Notes under the pieces: model-generated
What the model was told of the DNA's origin: nothing
The model's input: only the letters and a program-made list of their open reading frames with translations
The model's database searches: none
Shown here: positions 42,013-54,431 of the stretch, in pieces
How positions within the stretch are numbered: the stretch's first letter is position 1
Layout of the letters: every line of letters starts with the position of its first letter
Assembly (NCBI GenBank): GCA_033398695.1
Contig: CM065802.1
Location: forward strand, 147,608,096-147,672,095
Direction of reading: 5' to 3'
From: Orobanche coerulescens
Taxonomy: Eukaryota; Streptophyta; Magnoliopsida; Lamiales; Orobanchaceae
DNA length: 64,000 bases
Made by a program: the position numbers and the translations under genes

Positions 42013-43001
42013 TCAATGTTCCCTACATGGGTTTGCCTGAAACCTACTTACCACGCTCACATCATACACAATGTCAGGTCTCGTACACAACATGGCATAC
42101 ATAAGGCTACCCACAGCCAAAGCATATGGTATATTACTCATTTTCTTTCGTTTTTCCTCACTTTGAGGACACATCTTCGAGGTGAGTTTTATTCCATGTC
42201 GCATCGGTAGGAACCCTATTTTAGAATCATCCATCTTAAATCACTTTAAGATATTATATATATAGAGGGCTTGGGAAATACCTATCATTCTCTTCGCTCT
42301 ATCCTGATAGAGCCGAATCTCAAGAATATAGGTTCCTTCTCCCAAGTCTTTCATGGAGAACCTACTCGAAAGCCAAGCTTTCACAGAACTGACCATTCCC
42401 ACATCGTTTTGTGTTAGTATAATGTCATATACATATAGTACTAAGAATGCGATCTTGCTCCCACTAACCCTCTTGTATACACAAGGTTCCTCTTCATTTT
42501 TCACGAAGTCAAACTCTTTGACTGTCTCATCAAAACATAAGTTCCAACTACGCGAAACCTGCTTCAGTCCATAAATAGAACGCTGAATCTTGCACACTTT
42601 ATGAATATTGACCTCAGGCACAAAGCCTTTAGGCTGCTCCATATAGATATCCTCCTCGAGGAATCTATTAAGGAAAGCCGTCTTTACGTCAATCTGCCAT
42701 ATCTCATATCGTGGTAGGCAGTTATAGCAAGCATAATTCAAATAGACTTGATCATAGCTACGGGCGAGAAGGTATCGTGATAATCGATCCATTCCTTTTG
42801 GGTATAATCCTTTGACACAAGCCTGACATTATAGGTGCCAACCTTGCCATGCCCATCAGTCTTTCTCTTGTAGATCGATTTGTTCCCAAGAGGCACTATG
42901 CCCTTGGGGCGGTCTACTAGAGTCCAAACCTGATTTTCAGTCATCGAGTCTATCTCAGCTTCCATAACTTCCCACCATTTTGCAGAGTCTACATCTACCA
43001 T
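42013..43001 (-). pseudogene. Copia D reverse transcriptase
   Basis: From 43001 leftwards: WWEVMEAEIDSMTENQVWTL and KGIVPLGNKSIYKRKTDGHG. After a frameshift near 42770 come IWQIDVKTAFLNRFLEEDIY and IYGLKQVSRSWN. The catalytic YVDD is YVYD (42424-42435), a single G-to-T type change at the first base of the Asp codon compared with Copia A (GTAGAT against GTATAT). A further stop separates 42241 from the segment 42234-42013 (YALAVGSLMYAMLCTRPDIV). RT is inactive. Confidence 0.88.
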
Positions 43002-43067
43002 TGCTTGGTCATAGGTCGTGGGGTCGGTCTCTTGACTATCACCTGGAACCTCATGGAGAGCCAGTTC

Positions 43068-43926
43068 CTACAGGTGCATAAAGCCATACCTCTTAGGTAA
43101 TTGAGACACCCTGCTAGACCTGCGAGGTGGTTGTACTTGTGTTTCAGATGATTTGGTTCCAACTTCTTGTACAAATGTCTCCTGAGGAGTTTCGTTATAT
43201 TCTTCCAAAGAAATACTTCTACCTGCTCCACCTTCCTGAATGAACTCATCTTCCAGGAAGTGTGCTTGCAAAGCAACAATGATCTTTTGATCTTCAGGCA
43301 TGTAAAATAGCTAACCCATCGTCCCATATGGGAATCCAATGAAACGTCCCTTCACGGGCCTTGCTTTCAACTTCTCCTCCTTAGTCTTCTTGACATAGGC
43401 GGGACATCCCCAAATCTTAATATGATTAAGACTTGGTTTCCTGCCCCCCCACATATCATGCGGAGTTTTAGGAACGGACTTGGAAGGACATCTGTTTAAG
43501 ATTTAAGCAGTAGTCAGGAGCGCATAACCCCACAGGTAAATCGGCAAGTCGGTGAAGCTAAGCATGGAACGAACCATGTCCAACAAAGTTCGGTTTCTTC
43601 ATTCCGACACACCATTTAACTGAGGAGTTCCTGGAGGTGTTAGTTGTGATACTATTTCGTGTTCCTTTAGGAACTCGTCAAACTATGTGCTCATATATTT
43701 GTCACCTCGGTCCGACCTTAGTGCTTTGATATGATTACCAGTTGCTTCTCGATTAGGGACTTAAATTCCTGGAATTTATCAAAGGCCTTGGATTTATGTT
43801 TCATTAAGTATACATAACCATACCTAGTATGATCATCCTTAAACGTAAGGAAATTCTAATGTCCATCACGTGCTGTTTCCAAAGCACCGCATACGTCGGT
43901 ATGGACCAATCCAAGTTTATCAGCGG
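43068..43926 (-). pseudogene. Copia D integrase core and C-terminus
   Basis: Homologous to Copia A 12400-13200 by nucleotide alignment, but no single frame covers the catalytic core. The C-terminal part gives MPEDQKIIVALQAHFLEDEF and the acidic linker GGAGRSISLEEYNETPQETF. The core between 43400 and 43900 has several small indels (for instance near 43500, 43690 and 43940). Confidence 0.75.
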
Positions 43927-44550
43927 CTATTCAAACGTCTTTGTGAAGGGGGACTTAGTCATTTTGCCTTTAAGGCAAGATTCGCAAGTTGTAAAGGGAT
44001 CCGATCCCAATGGACCCATAAGTCCATCCTTTTCCATTTTGTAAACCTTCATCTGACCAACATGACCAAGTCTAAGATGCCATTTCAAAACTTGATTAGT
44101 TTCATCCCTAACACGCTTCCTAGTCATATTATTCACAATGACTTTGTTATTTAGGTTTTGATAATACAATCCATTTAACAATATAGCGGTGCCTACTAGT
44201 TTATTTCGAAAATAAATTTTGCAGGAACCATCACCAATGAAAAATGAAAAACCTTTCCGATCCATGATCGGAATGGATACAATGTTCTTATGCCCCTTGG
44301 GAAACACTAGTACATCATCTAATGTTAAAATAAAGTCAGATTCCAAATCCAAAAGAAGTGATCCCATATCAGTTGCTGCGACACTATGCCCGCTTCCGAC
44401 AGTAATCATCACTTCCCTAGCTCCAAGCTTTCTACTTTGTTCCAGATCCTGATTCATGGCACAGATGTGAGAACTAGCACTTGAATCCAGTATCCTAGAA
44501 GTAGAAAATACTGTAGCAGAACAATTCATTTTCAAAACGAAAAGTTCCAT
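43927..44550 (-). pseudogene. Copia D protease and GAG-pre-integrase region
   Basis: 208 open codons. The protease motif reads ILDSSASSHIC; D-S-G has become D-S-S (Asp at 44485-44487), which should harm catalysis. Further on come VMITVGSGHSVAATDMGSLL and the zinc region WHLRLGHVGQMKVYKMEKDG with CESCLKGKMTKSPF, complete as HHCC. It shows the sequence from which Copia A lost a Cys and gained a Lys run. Confidence 0.85.
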
Positions 44551-45390
44551 ACCTGAAGTGCCGTGAAGCTTCGGAGTCTCTTGCCCAGTGGCCCATCACA
44601 CTGCATCCGAGACATGCGTCCGTATTTACCTTCTTGCCTTTAGGAACCATCGTGGCCTTGCCCTTACCTTTAAAGTCCTTGTTTTGTGGGCCTGTCTACT
44701 TCTTGGTCTTTTTCTTCTTATTCTTAGACATCCGAGATCCAGAAAAAATCACAAGGGCAAAATCCTTCACCCGGAGTCTTCATCTGAGACTGAGCGGTTA
44801 CTAGTTTGTTCATCAACCCTGCTAAATTGCAAGTAATCTCATTGCAGTTGAAGTTCATAACAAATTGTGAGAAGGCATCAGGAAGAGATTGCAGGATAAG
44901 GTCGTTCTGAAGAGAAGCATACATCTTACAATCAAGAGCTTCCAAGCTCTCAATCATAGAGATCATTTTGAGGACATGGTCCCCGACTTTCTCACCTTCC
45001 TTCATCCTGTCACCAAAAATCTCCTTAGATATCTCTTATCTAGCCATTTGAATGTGCTCACCATAAAGCTCGGTTATGTGAGATAAGATCTGTCTAGCAG
45101 AAGTCATTTTCTCATGAGCTCTCTGAAGCTCATTAGACATAGAGGCCATCATATAGCCACAGACTCTAATGTCATCCTTAACCCACTTTTTGTGGTTTTC
45201 AACATCTTCCTGACTAGCTCTGGTCCACACCGGAGCCACTGGAATGTCCATCTCCAAGATGTATCCCAGCGCCTCCGTACTGAGGACTATCATCAGGTTG
45301 CATAGCTAGCCCACAAAGTTAGTCCCAATTAAGGTGTTCTTTTTGAGTAGTATAGTGAGTGGGTTCATTTTCATTTTATGAGAGTTTTCT
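44551..45390 (-). pseudogene. Copia D gag
   Basis: N-terminus near 45380 (MKMNPLTILL), then a stop near 45312. MASMSNELQRAHEKMTSARQ lies in the frame 45293-45036 and HVLKMISMIESLEALDCKMY in 45005-44724. The zinc knuckle near 44600 reads CLGCSVMGHWARDS: the last Cys is Ser, so metal binding is probably lost. At least three frame breaks. Confidence 0.82.
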
Positions 45391-45655
45391 GTCTGCATAA
45401 AGTACACTTGATTGATTAGGGACTCGTTCAATTATGGTCTGAGTTATAGAATTAAGGACTTTTATATTCTTTTAACCCAGCTTCCATTATTTTTATCGGA
45501 ATAACACCCGCCCTTGTGAAATCCGGAAGTATTCATTCGCTTTACTTCATAGTAGTGATCGAATTATTTATAGACTTTAATAGAGGGCAACCGAATAGGT
45601 TTCCGGTCTATTAGTCTCTATAAAGTGGCGTCCAACATCAACCCATCTAATGGAC

Positions 45656-45732
45656 GATTCGATCTTCTTTTTCCCCTTGTTCACTCCCCTCAACCTATAC
45701 GGTTTCTATGGTTCGTGAACAAGTTAAGTTTA
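45656..45732 (-). other. 77-nt identical leader segment with stem-loop, Copia D copy
   Basis: Identical to 14904-14980. CTTGTTCAC at 45676-45684 pairs with GTGAACAAG at 45715-45723; the loop is 30 bases. Confidence 0.55.
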
Positions 45733-46609
45733 CACCATCGACACTGATCATTTTCGCAATTGAATCTTATCCGGCAACCGAACAGATTTATAGGAATAAA
45801 ATTTCCTCCAACTGAAGGCATCCAATGCACTCTCAGAATTTATCGACCCTCCCTGAATGACTACCCCGATAACTCAGAAGCATAGCACATCCGGTTTGGA
45901 TTTTAATTTTCCGAAAGCTCGATGGAGGGAAGGAAAACCTTGAAACCTTTTAAACTTAATATTTTGTCGTGGGGAATATTCGGGATTAATGTTATACTTT
46001 ACACATTAATTCATTTAAGTGCGTTTGTTGCATTTATACCATATAAATAAAACATTCACAACCTAGTTGCTATCAACATTCAGTTCATGGACTATTCCTA
46101 GAACAAAAACATCGTAATCTAATTACATGTTTTCAGTCTTGAATCTTTGTCTTATCGAACGGATATTCCTCCGGTCTTCGTCATTACATATAAATTTTAC
46201 ATTGAAAAATTGCATCCTAATATAAAGTTTTCTAGTAAAATAAATAGGCTCAAAACGGCCTTTACAACCCAGTTGAATAAAACAAACGATTTAAAACTAG
46301 GTCCATGAACGACATACCCATTCACAAGCATTCATCTAATAAATACTAAATAAATAGATTTTATATTAAATAAGTAATTTGACATATTGATCCAACCAAT
46401 ATATAGAATTTAATATTTAATAGAATTAATCCAATCAATTCACACAATTGGTAATATAAATCCGTTCAAAGTAATTCGGTCAATCATAAGTATTCCAATA
46501 AATTAATTTTCCCTTTTAAATGAAATACCATATATCATTTTAATCAACGTAAATACAATTTAAATGTGGGAGATTAATTTTCTAGAATACACGGAGAAAA
46601 TAGGCTCGA

Positions 46610-46720
46610 AACAGGTCCGGAAGGGGCCTGGACCGCGGTCCTAACAGGCCCGGACCACACGTAGGTCCAGAAACAGACTTGGACTGCGGTCAGCCCCCTG
46701 TGGCTAGTTCCTGGGCCATC
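46610..46720 (-). repeat. GC-rich GGTCC/GGACC block in Copia D leader
   Basis: Words such as GGTCCGG, GGACCGCGGTCC, CCCGGACC and TAGGTCC recur. It occupies the same place as the CACGGCC block of Copia A, with homologous sequence on both sides (ACACGGA on one side and GATTTTCGA..GGATATCCAATATC on the other). Confidence 0.65.
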
Positions 46721-46967
46721 CAACGGCAATTTGAGGCTTGATTTTCGATCCGATATCCAATATCTATATTTTTCAACTTTCTATCTTCAATATAAATCAT
46801 ATTTCCAAGAAAATAAAGATTCATATTTAGATATAGATTTATGAAAAATATTACTACGATGAACTAATAAATATATACCACGATTATAACATTAATGATT
46901 CCAAATCACAAGTCATTCAATCAAGTATTTCAAATGCTAAATATCGTATATACGATTGCAAGACCTC

Positions 46968-46979
46968 GCTCTGATACCA
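46968..46979 (-). other. Primer-binding site of Copia D
   Basis: Minus strand TGGTATCAGAGC, the perfect initiator-Met type site, one base inside the 5' LTR. Confidence 0.9.
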
Positions 46980-46980
46980 T

Positions 46981-47189
46981 TGTTGGGATTCGGTGCCTAA
47001 AATGAAGGCGCAGAGGAAGCAATTTACGAGAATAAGTTCGATCTGAATCCCTTAAGAGGATCGATCAAGCTACGTATATACGAATATAAATCTAAACAAG
47101 TGTAGGATTCGGAATCATACACTTGAAGTCCTTTGGTTAAATGCTGGAGTTGGTGATCTCCGCCACGAATCCGATTCGTCAAAGTTTAA
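46981..47189 (-). repeat. 5' LTR of Copia D, first part
   Basis: Starts TGTTGGGATTCGG. It is interrupted at 47189/47190 by the LARD; the last five bases TTTAA (47185-47189) are the target duplication. Confidence 0.9.
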
Positions 47190-49656
47190 TGTAACACCCC
47201 CAATCCACTCAGGGATATTACACGCCGTAGACCCTCTCCTCGAGGATCTACTAGGCTGATAACTAAAATCAAACATCTAAACATCGCCTTTAAGGCTAAA
47301 ATGACTCAGTAGACCGATTTGGTCTTTCAACAATAACATACAACTCAATTCCAAACACATACCCACGCAGGGGTCAAAATACAATAAACTCCCGTACAAC
47401 GGGGAAAAAATACTGCAGCGGAAAAGAAAATACAACTGGACCAAAACGACATCAACTGGACCAAAACGACATACAACGGAACCAACCCACGGTGAGTAAA
47501 ATACATTCACTAAATATACAACAACCTGTGAAGTTTTTACTCGTGATTCCTGGACTCACCCATTGGAATTCCCGTCGTGGACCCGTCGAACCAACCCACG
47601 GTGAGTAAAATACATTCACTAAATATACAACAACCTGTGAAGTTTTCACTCGTGATTCCTGGACTCACCCATTGGAATTCCCGTCGTGGCCCCGTCGGAC
47701 CTACCCACGGTGAGTAAAATACATTCACTAAATATACAACAACCTGTGAAGTTTTTACTCGTGATTCCTGGACTCACCCATTGGAATTCCCGTCGTGGCC
47801 CCGTCGAACCAACCCACGGTGAGTAAAATACGTTCACTAAATAACATATCACACCAAGCATCGCCTTGGGAACAGGGTAATGCCATTTATCCCGCCCGAG
47901 GCCTCGAAGGACCCTCCCGAGCTGGCTAGCTAAATAAATCACACACATAGCACAATGCAACAAAGATATCCAAACAATTCATTCAGAGGTATCAAACACT
48001 TAGCAAAACACCTCGTCAAACCACAACGCACCGAAATGAAATGATATACGTCCACACGCAATACCAAGTGCAACATCAACACCAAACATATCCATAGAAA
48101 TCACATAGTCATTTACAAAATACACCATTCACAAAACACACGCGTTTTGAAAGTGAGCCTTTAACATGGCTAGCCAAATCTTTTGAAAACTCGTTTCAAA
48201 TAACCAAACAAACACATTGAGACGGTCACCAATCATCATATCCATGAAACAATAAAAGTATGGACAAGGTACTTGCCTTGAACAACCACAACGCGGAGAA
48301 TCAACCGGAGTATGTTGGCACGAACCGACTACGAACCCGCCGACTCCACCGAACGCCAACTCGCGATAATAAACTACGGAGGACAATAACAACAATGAAA
48401 ATGAATTCCATAGCATGACTCAAATCCGTTGAATTCAAAGAACGAACGACGAATGTTCAAGTGTTTTCCCCAAAACGGCCAAGAACACGATTCGTCCCGA
48501 CAAAACACGAAAATGGAATTCCAAGTTGAGATATGGATATACAATCCATAGAATATGTTTAACAACATCATTTAACCATAATCGATCCATCAAAAACGGA
48601 TGAAAAACGAGATCGAGGACAAATCCCCCAAAAAGTCGATTTGAAGGAAATCAAGAAATATACATCGATTCGACGAAGAACAATCGATTAAATGATTTTA
48701 AACACAAGAATACTACCAAGATTAATCATACCCATCATTAATTAATCAACAACACGGAACGAATCGGACAAAAATACAAAAACCCCTAAATTCACGAAAT
48801 TAGGGTTCTAGGGAGAGATTACCTTGATTCGCTGGATCAAAGGATGATATAGGATGATTGATTGATGTTATAAACTCAAGAACTTCGAGGATTTGTTGTT
48901 CAACAATATGGCTCCATGATTAGCACACCCTCAGCCGCGGAAGAGAAGGAGAAGAAGGAGAAAAATGGCCAAAAACCCGACTGGAGGGCCTTCAGATAAA
49001 GTCGCTGCCGGGTTACGACGAATCGCCAAGGCTTACGACGTAACCGAAGTCATCGCCCCAAATCGCCGGCCCGTTACGCACGTAATCGCCGTGGCCTTAC
49101 GACGTAATCGCCTTACGTGAATCGCTGAGCACTACCGGCCGTAACTCGGCCAGTGCTGGCCTGGGCCCGAACGACGGCCCGAACGACCCCGAAACCCGAA
49201 CCTGAATACGAATCGAAGATACGGTTACGAAGTACTCGCAAAGACGAACTCGAGCACTAAGACAACACACGATTCCGACCACCCGAAGGCTCAAAATTCG
49301 ACAACGGAAAGTAATTACCCCAAACTTTGGGAAATTACGAAAATGGCCCAAAACGTCCGAAATACACGATACATCATCGAAACACCAAACCAAAGTTTAC
49401 AACACATTTAACAAAGTTAAACGGACTTATGGGAAACTCGAAACAGCAGTTTCGAACGAGATTCGCAAGAATCGAACTCAAGTGCGGAAAAACCGCTAAA
49501 AAGCACGGAACTCAACAAAACGACACCGAAACGAACTCGGATGTCAAAAAGTGTAGAATTAATCATTCCCAGAATGACGAAACAATCATGAACGAGTCGT
49601 CAAAACGGACTTCCGCCAAAAAAAAATTACCGGAAATCGAAATTACGGGTATTACA
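47190..49656 (-). repeat. 3' LTR of the LARD
   Basis: Plus strand starts TGTAACACCCCC and ends GGGTATTACA. It is 2467 bp, about 670 bases shorter than the other LTR: a segment matching 52258-52740 is missing and it has fewer 109-bp units. The TATA-like place reads TTCAGATAAAG instead of TTATATAAG. The promoter words are partly eroded (49013-49120). Confidence 0.88.
47470..47850. repeat. 109-bp tandem repeat in the LARD 3' LTR
   Basis: The word GGTGAGTAAAATAC recurs at 47491, 47600, 47709 and 47818, exactly 109 apart. Units include ACCTGTGAAGTTTTTACTCG and CATTGGAATTCCCGTCGTGG. Open frames of 60-105 codons on the minus strand are by-products of the repeat. Confidence 0.93.
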
Positions 49657-49680
49657 TTCTACCCTCCTTAAAAGAAGTTT
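49657..49680 (-). other. Polypurine tract of the LARD
   Basis: Minus strand CTTTTAAGGAGGGTAGAA before the LTR start TGTAATACCC. Confidence 0.75.
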
Positions 49681-51990
49681 CGTCCCGAAACTTAAAACAA
49701 GTAGGGAGAAGAAATATCCCCTGCCAGGAAAACTCGACGAGATACACAAAAACCGAAAACTCGCGCCCGACGGCGAAAAGCTGCAAGAAACGCAAAGAGA
49801 CATACGGCGTGAAAATACGCTCCACGGCGACTAACACAACGCCACCGGTAGAGACATAATAAAATCAACAAGTGACAAGCGTCATCAAACAGACAATATA
49901 ATCGAGTCGATTATCCGGACAATCACAAAACACAACGAACGAAAATCAATAGGATTGACTAACCCAACGGCACATCAATCAAAACGCGAGCTAACCGCAG
50001 AACAAGTACGGAATTCCACCGCCTAAGGGTTGGAAGATTGAAAACGAGACTAACTTCCCGAACTTAAGGGAATTATGAAAGAGCCTGAACGCTCAACAAT
50101 CACGAAACGAGAACAAAAACCGAACAAACAAACGACCGAGACAACAAAAATCGAACAATCATGTCCGAAACACGAAGGATAATAAAATTCAAACAACAAC
50201 TCCCAGGATGATCTGGTGAGAGCAACAAGACATGCATTCCCATAAGATCCACAAGAAAGGGAATAGCGATTGAAAAGTCACAACGACAAATGAGTTATTC
50301 CGAAACAATACCACCCTCGTTCGATCAACAAAAGCAAGGGATAGGGAAAGTTCAGAAAATGTCAGCGAACATAAACGAGTCGACAGAGTCGAAAATACAG
50401 AAATTCAAAATCCGATCCACGTCGAATAGAAGAGTTAATAGAACCAAATGACGTCACTTCCGAACAGGGTTCACAAGAATCGAACTGAACTCGAAAAAGT
50501 CACAGCGATAACTAGATCGACCCACAACAAGATCACAGTTCGTTCAGACGATGAAACCGAAATACAGAACAAGTTCATAAGGTATCAACGAACATGAGCG
50601 AATCGATAGACTGGAGAAAGAGAAAATACAGAAGTCAAAATAGTACGGGTATTACCCCCGACCTGATCCACGAAATTCACAAAAACAGGAGCAAGGTAAC
50701 AAGACATTAAACAACCGACACATAACGGAATGATTACCGATGCACACGGCCATACCAAACCAAGCTCTAACAGCTCGCACATGCGCAACAACGCAGAAAT
50801 CACCACGAGGCGACAATATTCAACACCAACATCCCACCTCTCACAGAGGGATAACACAACAAATGTGTGGAAAGCGACTCAACGCTCACACCGGCAATTC
50901 GATCATACTCGGGAGCAAATCATAATGAGAACGCGAACATCATACATACATACCCAGCCCTTAAACGGGAATGGATAGGTTTTAAAAACGAAAACCTCAT
51001 TTTGAAAATAAAATTTTAGAAGAACACCGGTTGATCTTGAGTATCACCTTTAAAAAAAAAGTACAAATGTGAGACATCGTTATCGAGACTTTGGAGAACC
51101 ATTTCACATTAGATAAAAATGAGGACACTTTATCTTAGTAAAAACTTTTCAGAATATTCGACCCTCGGGTCTAAATAAAAGTGTTTCTAAAACATTGAAA
51201 ATATCTCAAAACATTTTGGTCCTCGAGGTAGAAGAATTTGGAAACATATTGTGGCACCTTGGATGTACCACGAGAAAATAATTCATTTTAAAAGTACGTC
51301 TCGAAATTTATTTTCTAAGATACTCAAGGTTTTCAAAGATAATTCAATGGGCTAGAATGCCCAAAAATTTCAGGTAATTACACAAAACTTTATAGCGCCG
51401 TGGGTCCCGCGCCGGAACCCACCAGGCTAAAAACCATTTACAAAAACGCCAAAAAGGCCGATGACGGTAATATTTCAAAAACTTACAAAAGCCATTTACA
51501 AAATACTAAATACCATCAGAATTTCGCCAAAATGATCCAGGCCATAATGCCAAAAACTCGGTTAAAGGAATTGATTTTCGAAATAAAACTCAGTCGGTAA
51601 AATACCGAAAGTCATTACAAAAGAACTCACGAAGCGGATAAAATAAATTCAGTTCAACATGCACAGTCCAGCAACAATACTCCTCATATGAACGAAATAT
51701 GAGAGTCAAATAACCACATATCACGAATCAAAATCCATAAGAGGATTCCGTCACTTAACAAATAATCATAAAAATAGCTCATGTCAGACGAGGCACAACA
51801 CAAAGATGGGAGACTTACATCCACAGGTCACACGAAGATAATGATCGCCCACGATACTAATCACGACCAACAAACTCAGACGACGCGTCGCGACACGACT
51901 CAGTCAGACAAAATCCGACGAGACAAAACTCAATAGACACCACTGACCCGACAACCTAGGTTTACACAACCTAAGCTCTGATACCATTTA
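49681..51990 (-). other. LARD internal region, non-coding
   Basis: About 2.3 kb. The first bases (TTTCGTCCCGAAACTT) correspond to the conserved end of Gypsy pol. After that I find no protease, RT, integrase or gag text in any frame. The region is A-rich on the plus strand, with frequent AACGAAC/GAACGAG phrases. At about 51384-51600 it contains a piece matching the LTR end of Gypsy F (CGCCGTGGGTCCCGCGCCGG). The leader at 51780-51974 has no frame. Confidence 0.7.
51975..51986 (-). other. Primer-binding site of the LARD
   Basis: Minus strand TGGTATCAGAGC, perfect, four bases inside the 5' LTR. Confidence 0.9.
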
Positions 51991-52749
51991 TGTAACACCG
52001 CCAATCCACTCAGGGATATTACACGCCGTAGACCCTCTCCTCGAGGATCTACCAGGCTGATAACTAAAATCAAACATCTAAACATCGCCTTTAAGGCTAA
52101 AATGACTCAGTAGACCGATTTGGTCTTTCAACAATAACATACTACTCAATTCCAAACACATACCCACGCAGGGGTCAAAATACAATAAACTCCTGTACAA
52201 CGGGGAAAAAATACTGCAGCGGAGAAGAAAATACAACTGGACTAAAACGACATCAACGTATCCTCGTGTGATTACTATCGTTCATCTTTCATCATCCTTC
52301 GTGCCGACCCTGTGTTATGCTCCAAAACCTGAATGCAAAAATAGACATCCACCCCCCGAATACTCGGGGGTTAGCAAAACTCCACTGTTTTGCTAGTGCA
52401 AGTACAAGTGCAGAAATACGAGCCATACGATTCAAGTTCCAAGAATAACAATAATAAAAAATCCTCAAAGATTAAAATACAACGAAACGAATACTTCCCG
52501 GGGCAAGAATTTGAGTAAGACATTCCAAAACCGAAAGACCACAATTAAAGGGAAACAATTTATGAAACAGTTTAAAATGCCATCGAGAGTTTTAATAGAA
52601 AAAAATTTAGGATTATCAAATCCTTATCTCTCCAAAATCAACAGGGGTCACAACCCAAAGGTTTTGTTTTCGCAAATAGAAAACCGACAACAGTTCACAG
52701 GGCCAAAACCCAAGTCACATGTCCTCAACGGACATAAAATTAAATACCA

Positions 52750-53290
52750 ACTCGTGAAGTTTTTACTCGTGATTCCCGGACTCAACCCATTGGAATTCCC
52801 GTCGTGGCCCCATCGAAGCAACCCACGGTGAGTAAAATACATTCACTAAAAATATACAACAACCTGTGAAGTTTTTACTCGTGATTCCTGGACTCACCCA
52901 TTGGAATTCCCGTCGTGGCCCCGTCGAACCAACCCACGGTGAGTAAAATACATTCACTAAATATACAACAACCTGTGAAGTTTTTACTCGTGATTCCTGG
53001 ACTCACCCATTGGAATTCCCGTCGTGGCCCCGTCGAACCAACCCACGGTGAGTAAAATACATTCACTAAATATACAACAACCTGTGAAGTTTTCACTCGT
53101 GATTCCTGGACTCACCCATTGGAATTCCCATCGTGGCCCCGTCGAACCAACCCACGGTGAGTAAAATACATTCACTAAATATACAACAACCTGTGAAGTT
53201 TTTACTCGTGATTCCTGGATTCACCCATTGGAATTCCCGTCGTGGCCCCGTCGAACCAACCCACGATGAGTAAAATACGTTCACTAAATA
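52750..53290. repeat. 109-bp tandem repeat in the LARD 5' LTR
   Basis: Anchor words at 52827, 52938, 53047, 53156 and 53265 (the last as GATGAGTAAAATAC): spacing 111, 109, 109, 109. Five units here against about three and a half in the partner LTR. Confidence 0.93.
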
Positions 53291-54431
53291 ACATATCACA
53301 CCAAGCATCGCCTTGGGAACAGGGTAATGCCATTGATCCCGCCCGAGGCCTCGAAGGACCCTCCCGAACTGGCTAGCTAAACAAATCACACACATAGCAC
53401 AATGCAACAAAGATATCCAAACAATTCATTCAGAGGTATCAAACACTTAGCAAAACACCTCGTCAAACCACAACGCATCGAAATGAAATGATATACGTCC
53501 ACACGTAATACCAAGTGCAACATAAACACCAAACATATCCATAGAAATCACATAGTCATTTACAAAATACACCATTCACAAAACACACGCGTTTTGAAAG
53601 TGAGCCTTTAACATGGCTAGCCAAATCTTTTGAAAACTCGTTTCAAATAACCAAACAAACATATTGAGACGGTCACTAATCATCATATCCACGAAACAAG
53701 AAAAGTATGGACAAGGTATTTGCCTTGAACAACCACAACGCGGAGAATCGACCGGAGTATGTTTGCACGAACCGACTACGAACCCGCCGACTCCACCGAA
53801 CGCCAACTCGCGATAATAAACTATGGAGGACAATAACAACAATGAAAATGAATTCCATAGCATGACTCAAAGCCGTTGAATTCAAAGAACGAACGACGAA
53901 TGTTCAAGTGACCAAAACGGCCGAGAACACGATTCGTCCCGACAAAACACGAAAATGGAATTCCAAGTTGAAATATGGATATACGATCCATAGAATATGT
54001 TTAACAACATCATTTAACCATAATCAATCCATCAAAAACGGATGAAAAACGAGATTGAGGACAAATCCCCCAAAAAGTCGATTTGAAGGAAATCAAGAAA
54101 TATACATCGATTCGACGAAGAACAATGGATTAAATTATGTTAAACATAAGAATACTACCAAGATTAATCATACCCATCATGAATTAATCAATAACACGAA
54201 ACGAATCGGACAAAAATGCAAAAACCCCTAAATTCACGAAATTAGGGTTCTAGGGAGAGATTACCTTGATTCGCTGGATCAAAGGATGATATAGGATGAT
54301 TGATTGATGTTATAAACTCAAGAACTTAGAGGATTTGTTGTTCAACAACATGGATCCATGATTAGCACACCCTCATCCGTGGAAGAGAAGGAGAAGAAGG
54401 AGAAAAATGGCCAAAAACCCGACTGCAGGGC

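Larger units (their letters stand above)
45391..46967 (-). other. Copia D leader
   Basis: About 1.6 kb between primer site and gag, homologous to 14641-16318. It contains the conserved stem-loop segment at 45656-45732 and a GC-rich block at 46610-46720. No coding frame. Confidence 0.7.

Noticed and set aside
49681..51990. Hidden gag-pol in the LARD interior
   Set aside because: I looked for zinc knuckle, D-T/S-G, YxDD, RNase H and DDE text on the minus strand and saw none.
47470..53290. Minus-strand open frames of 60-105 codons with a repeated FYSPWVGSTGPRREF text
   Set aside because: They arise from the 109-bp tandem repeat, which is not a multiple of three, so the text shifts frame each unit.
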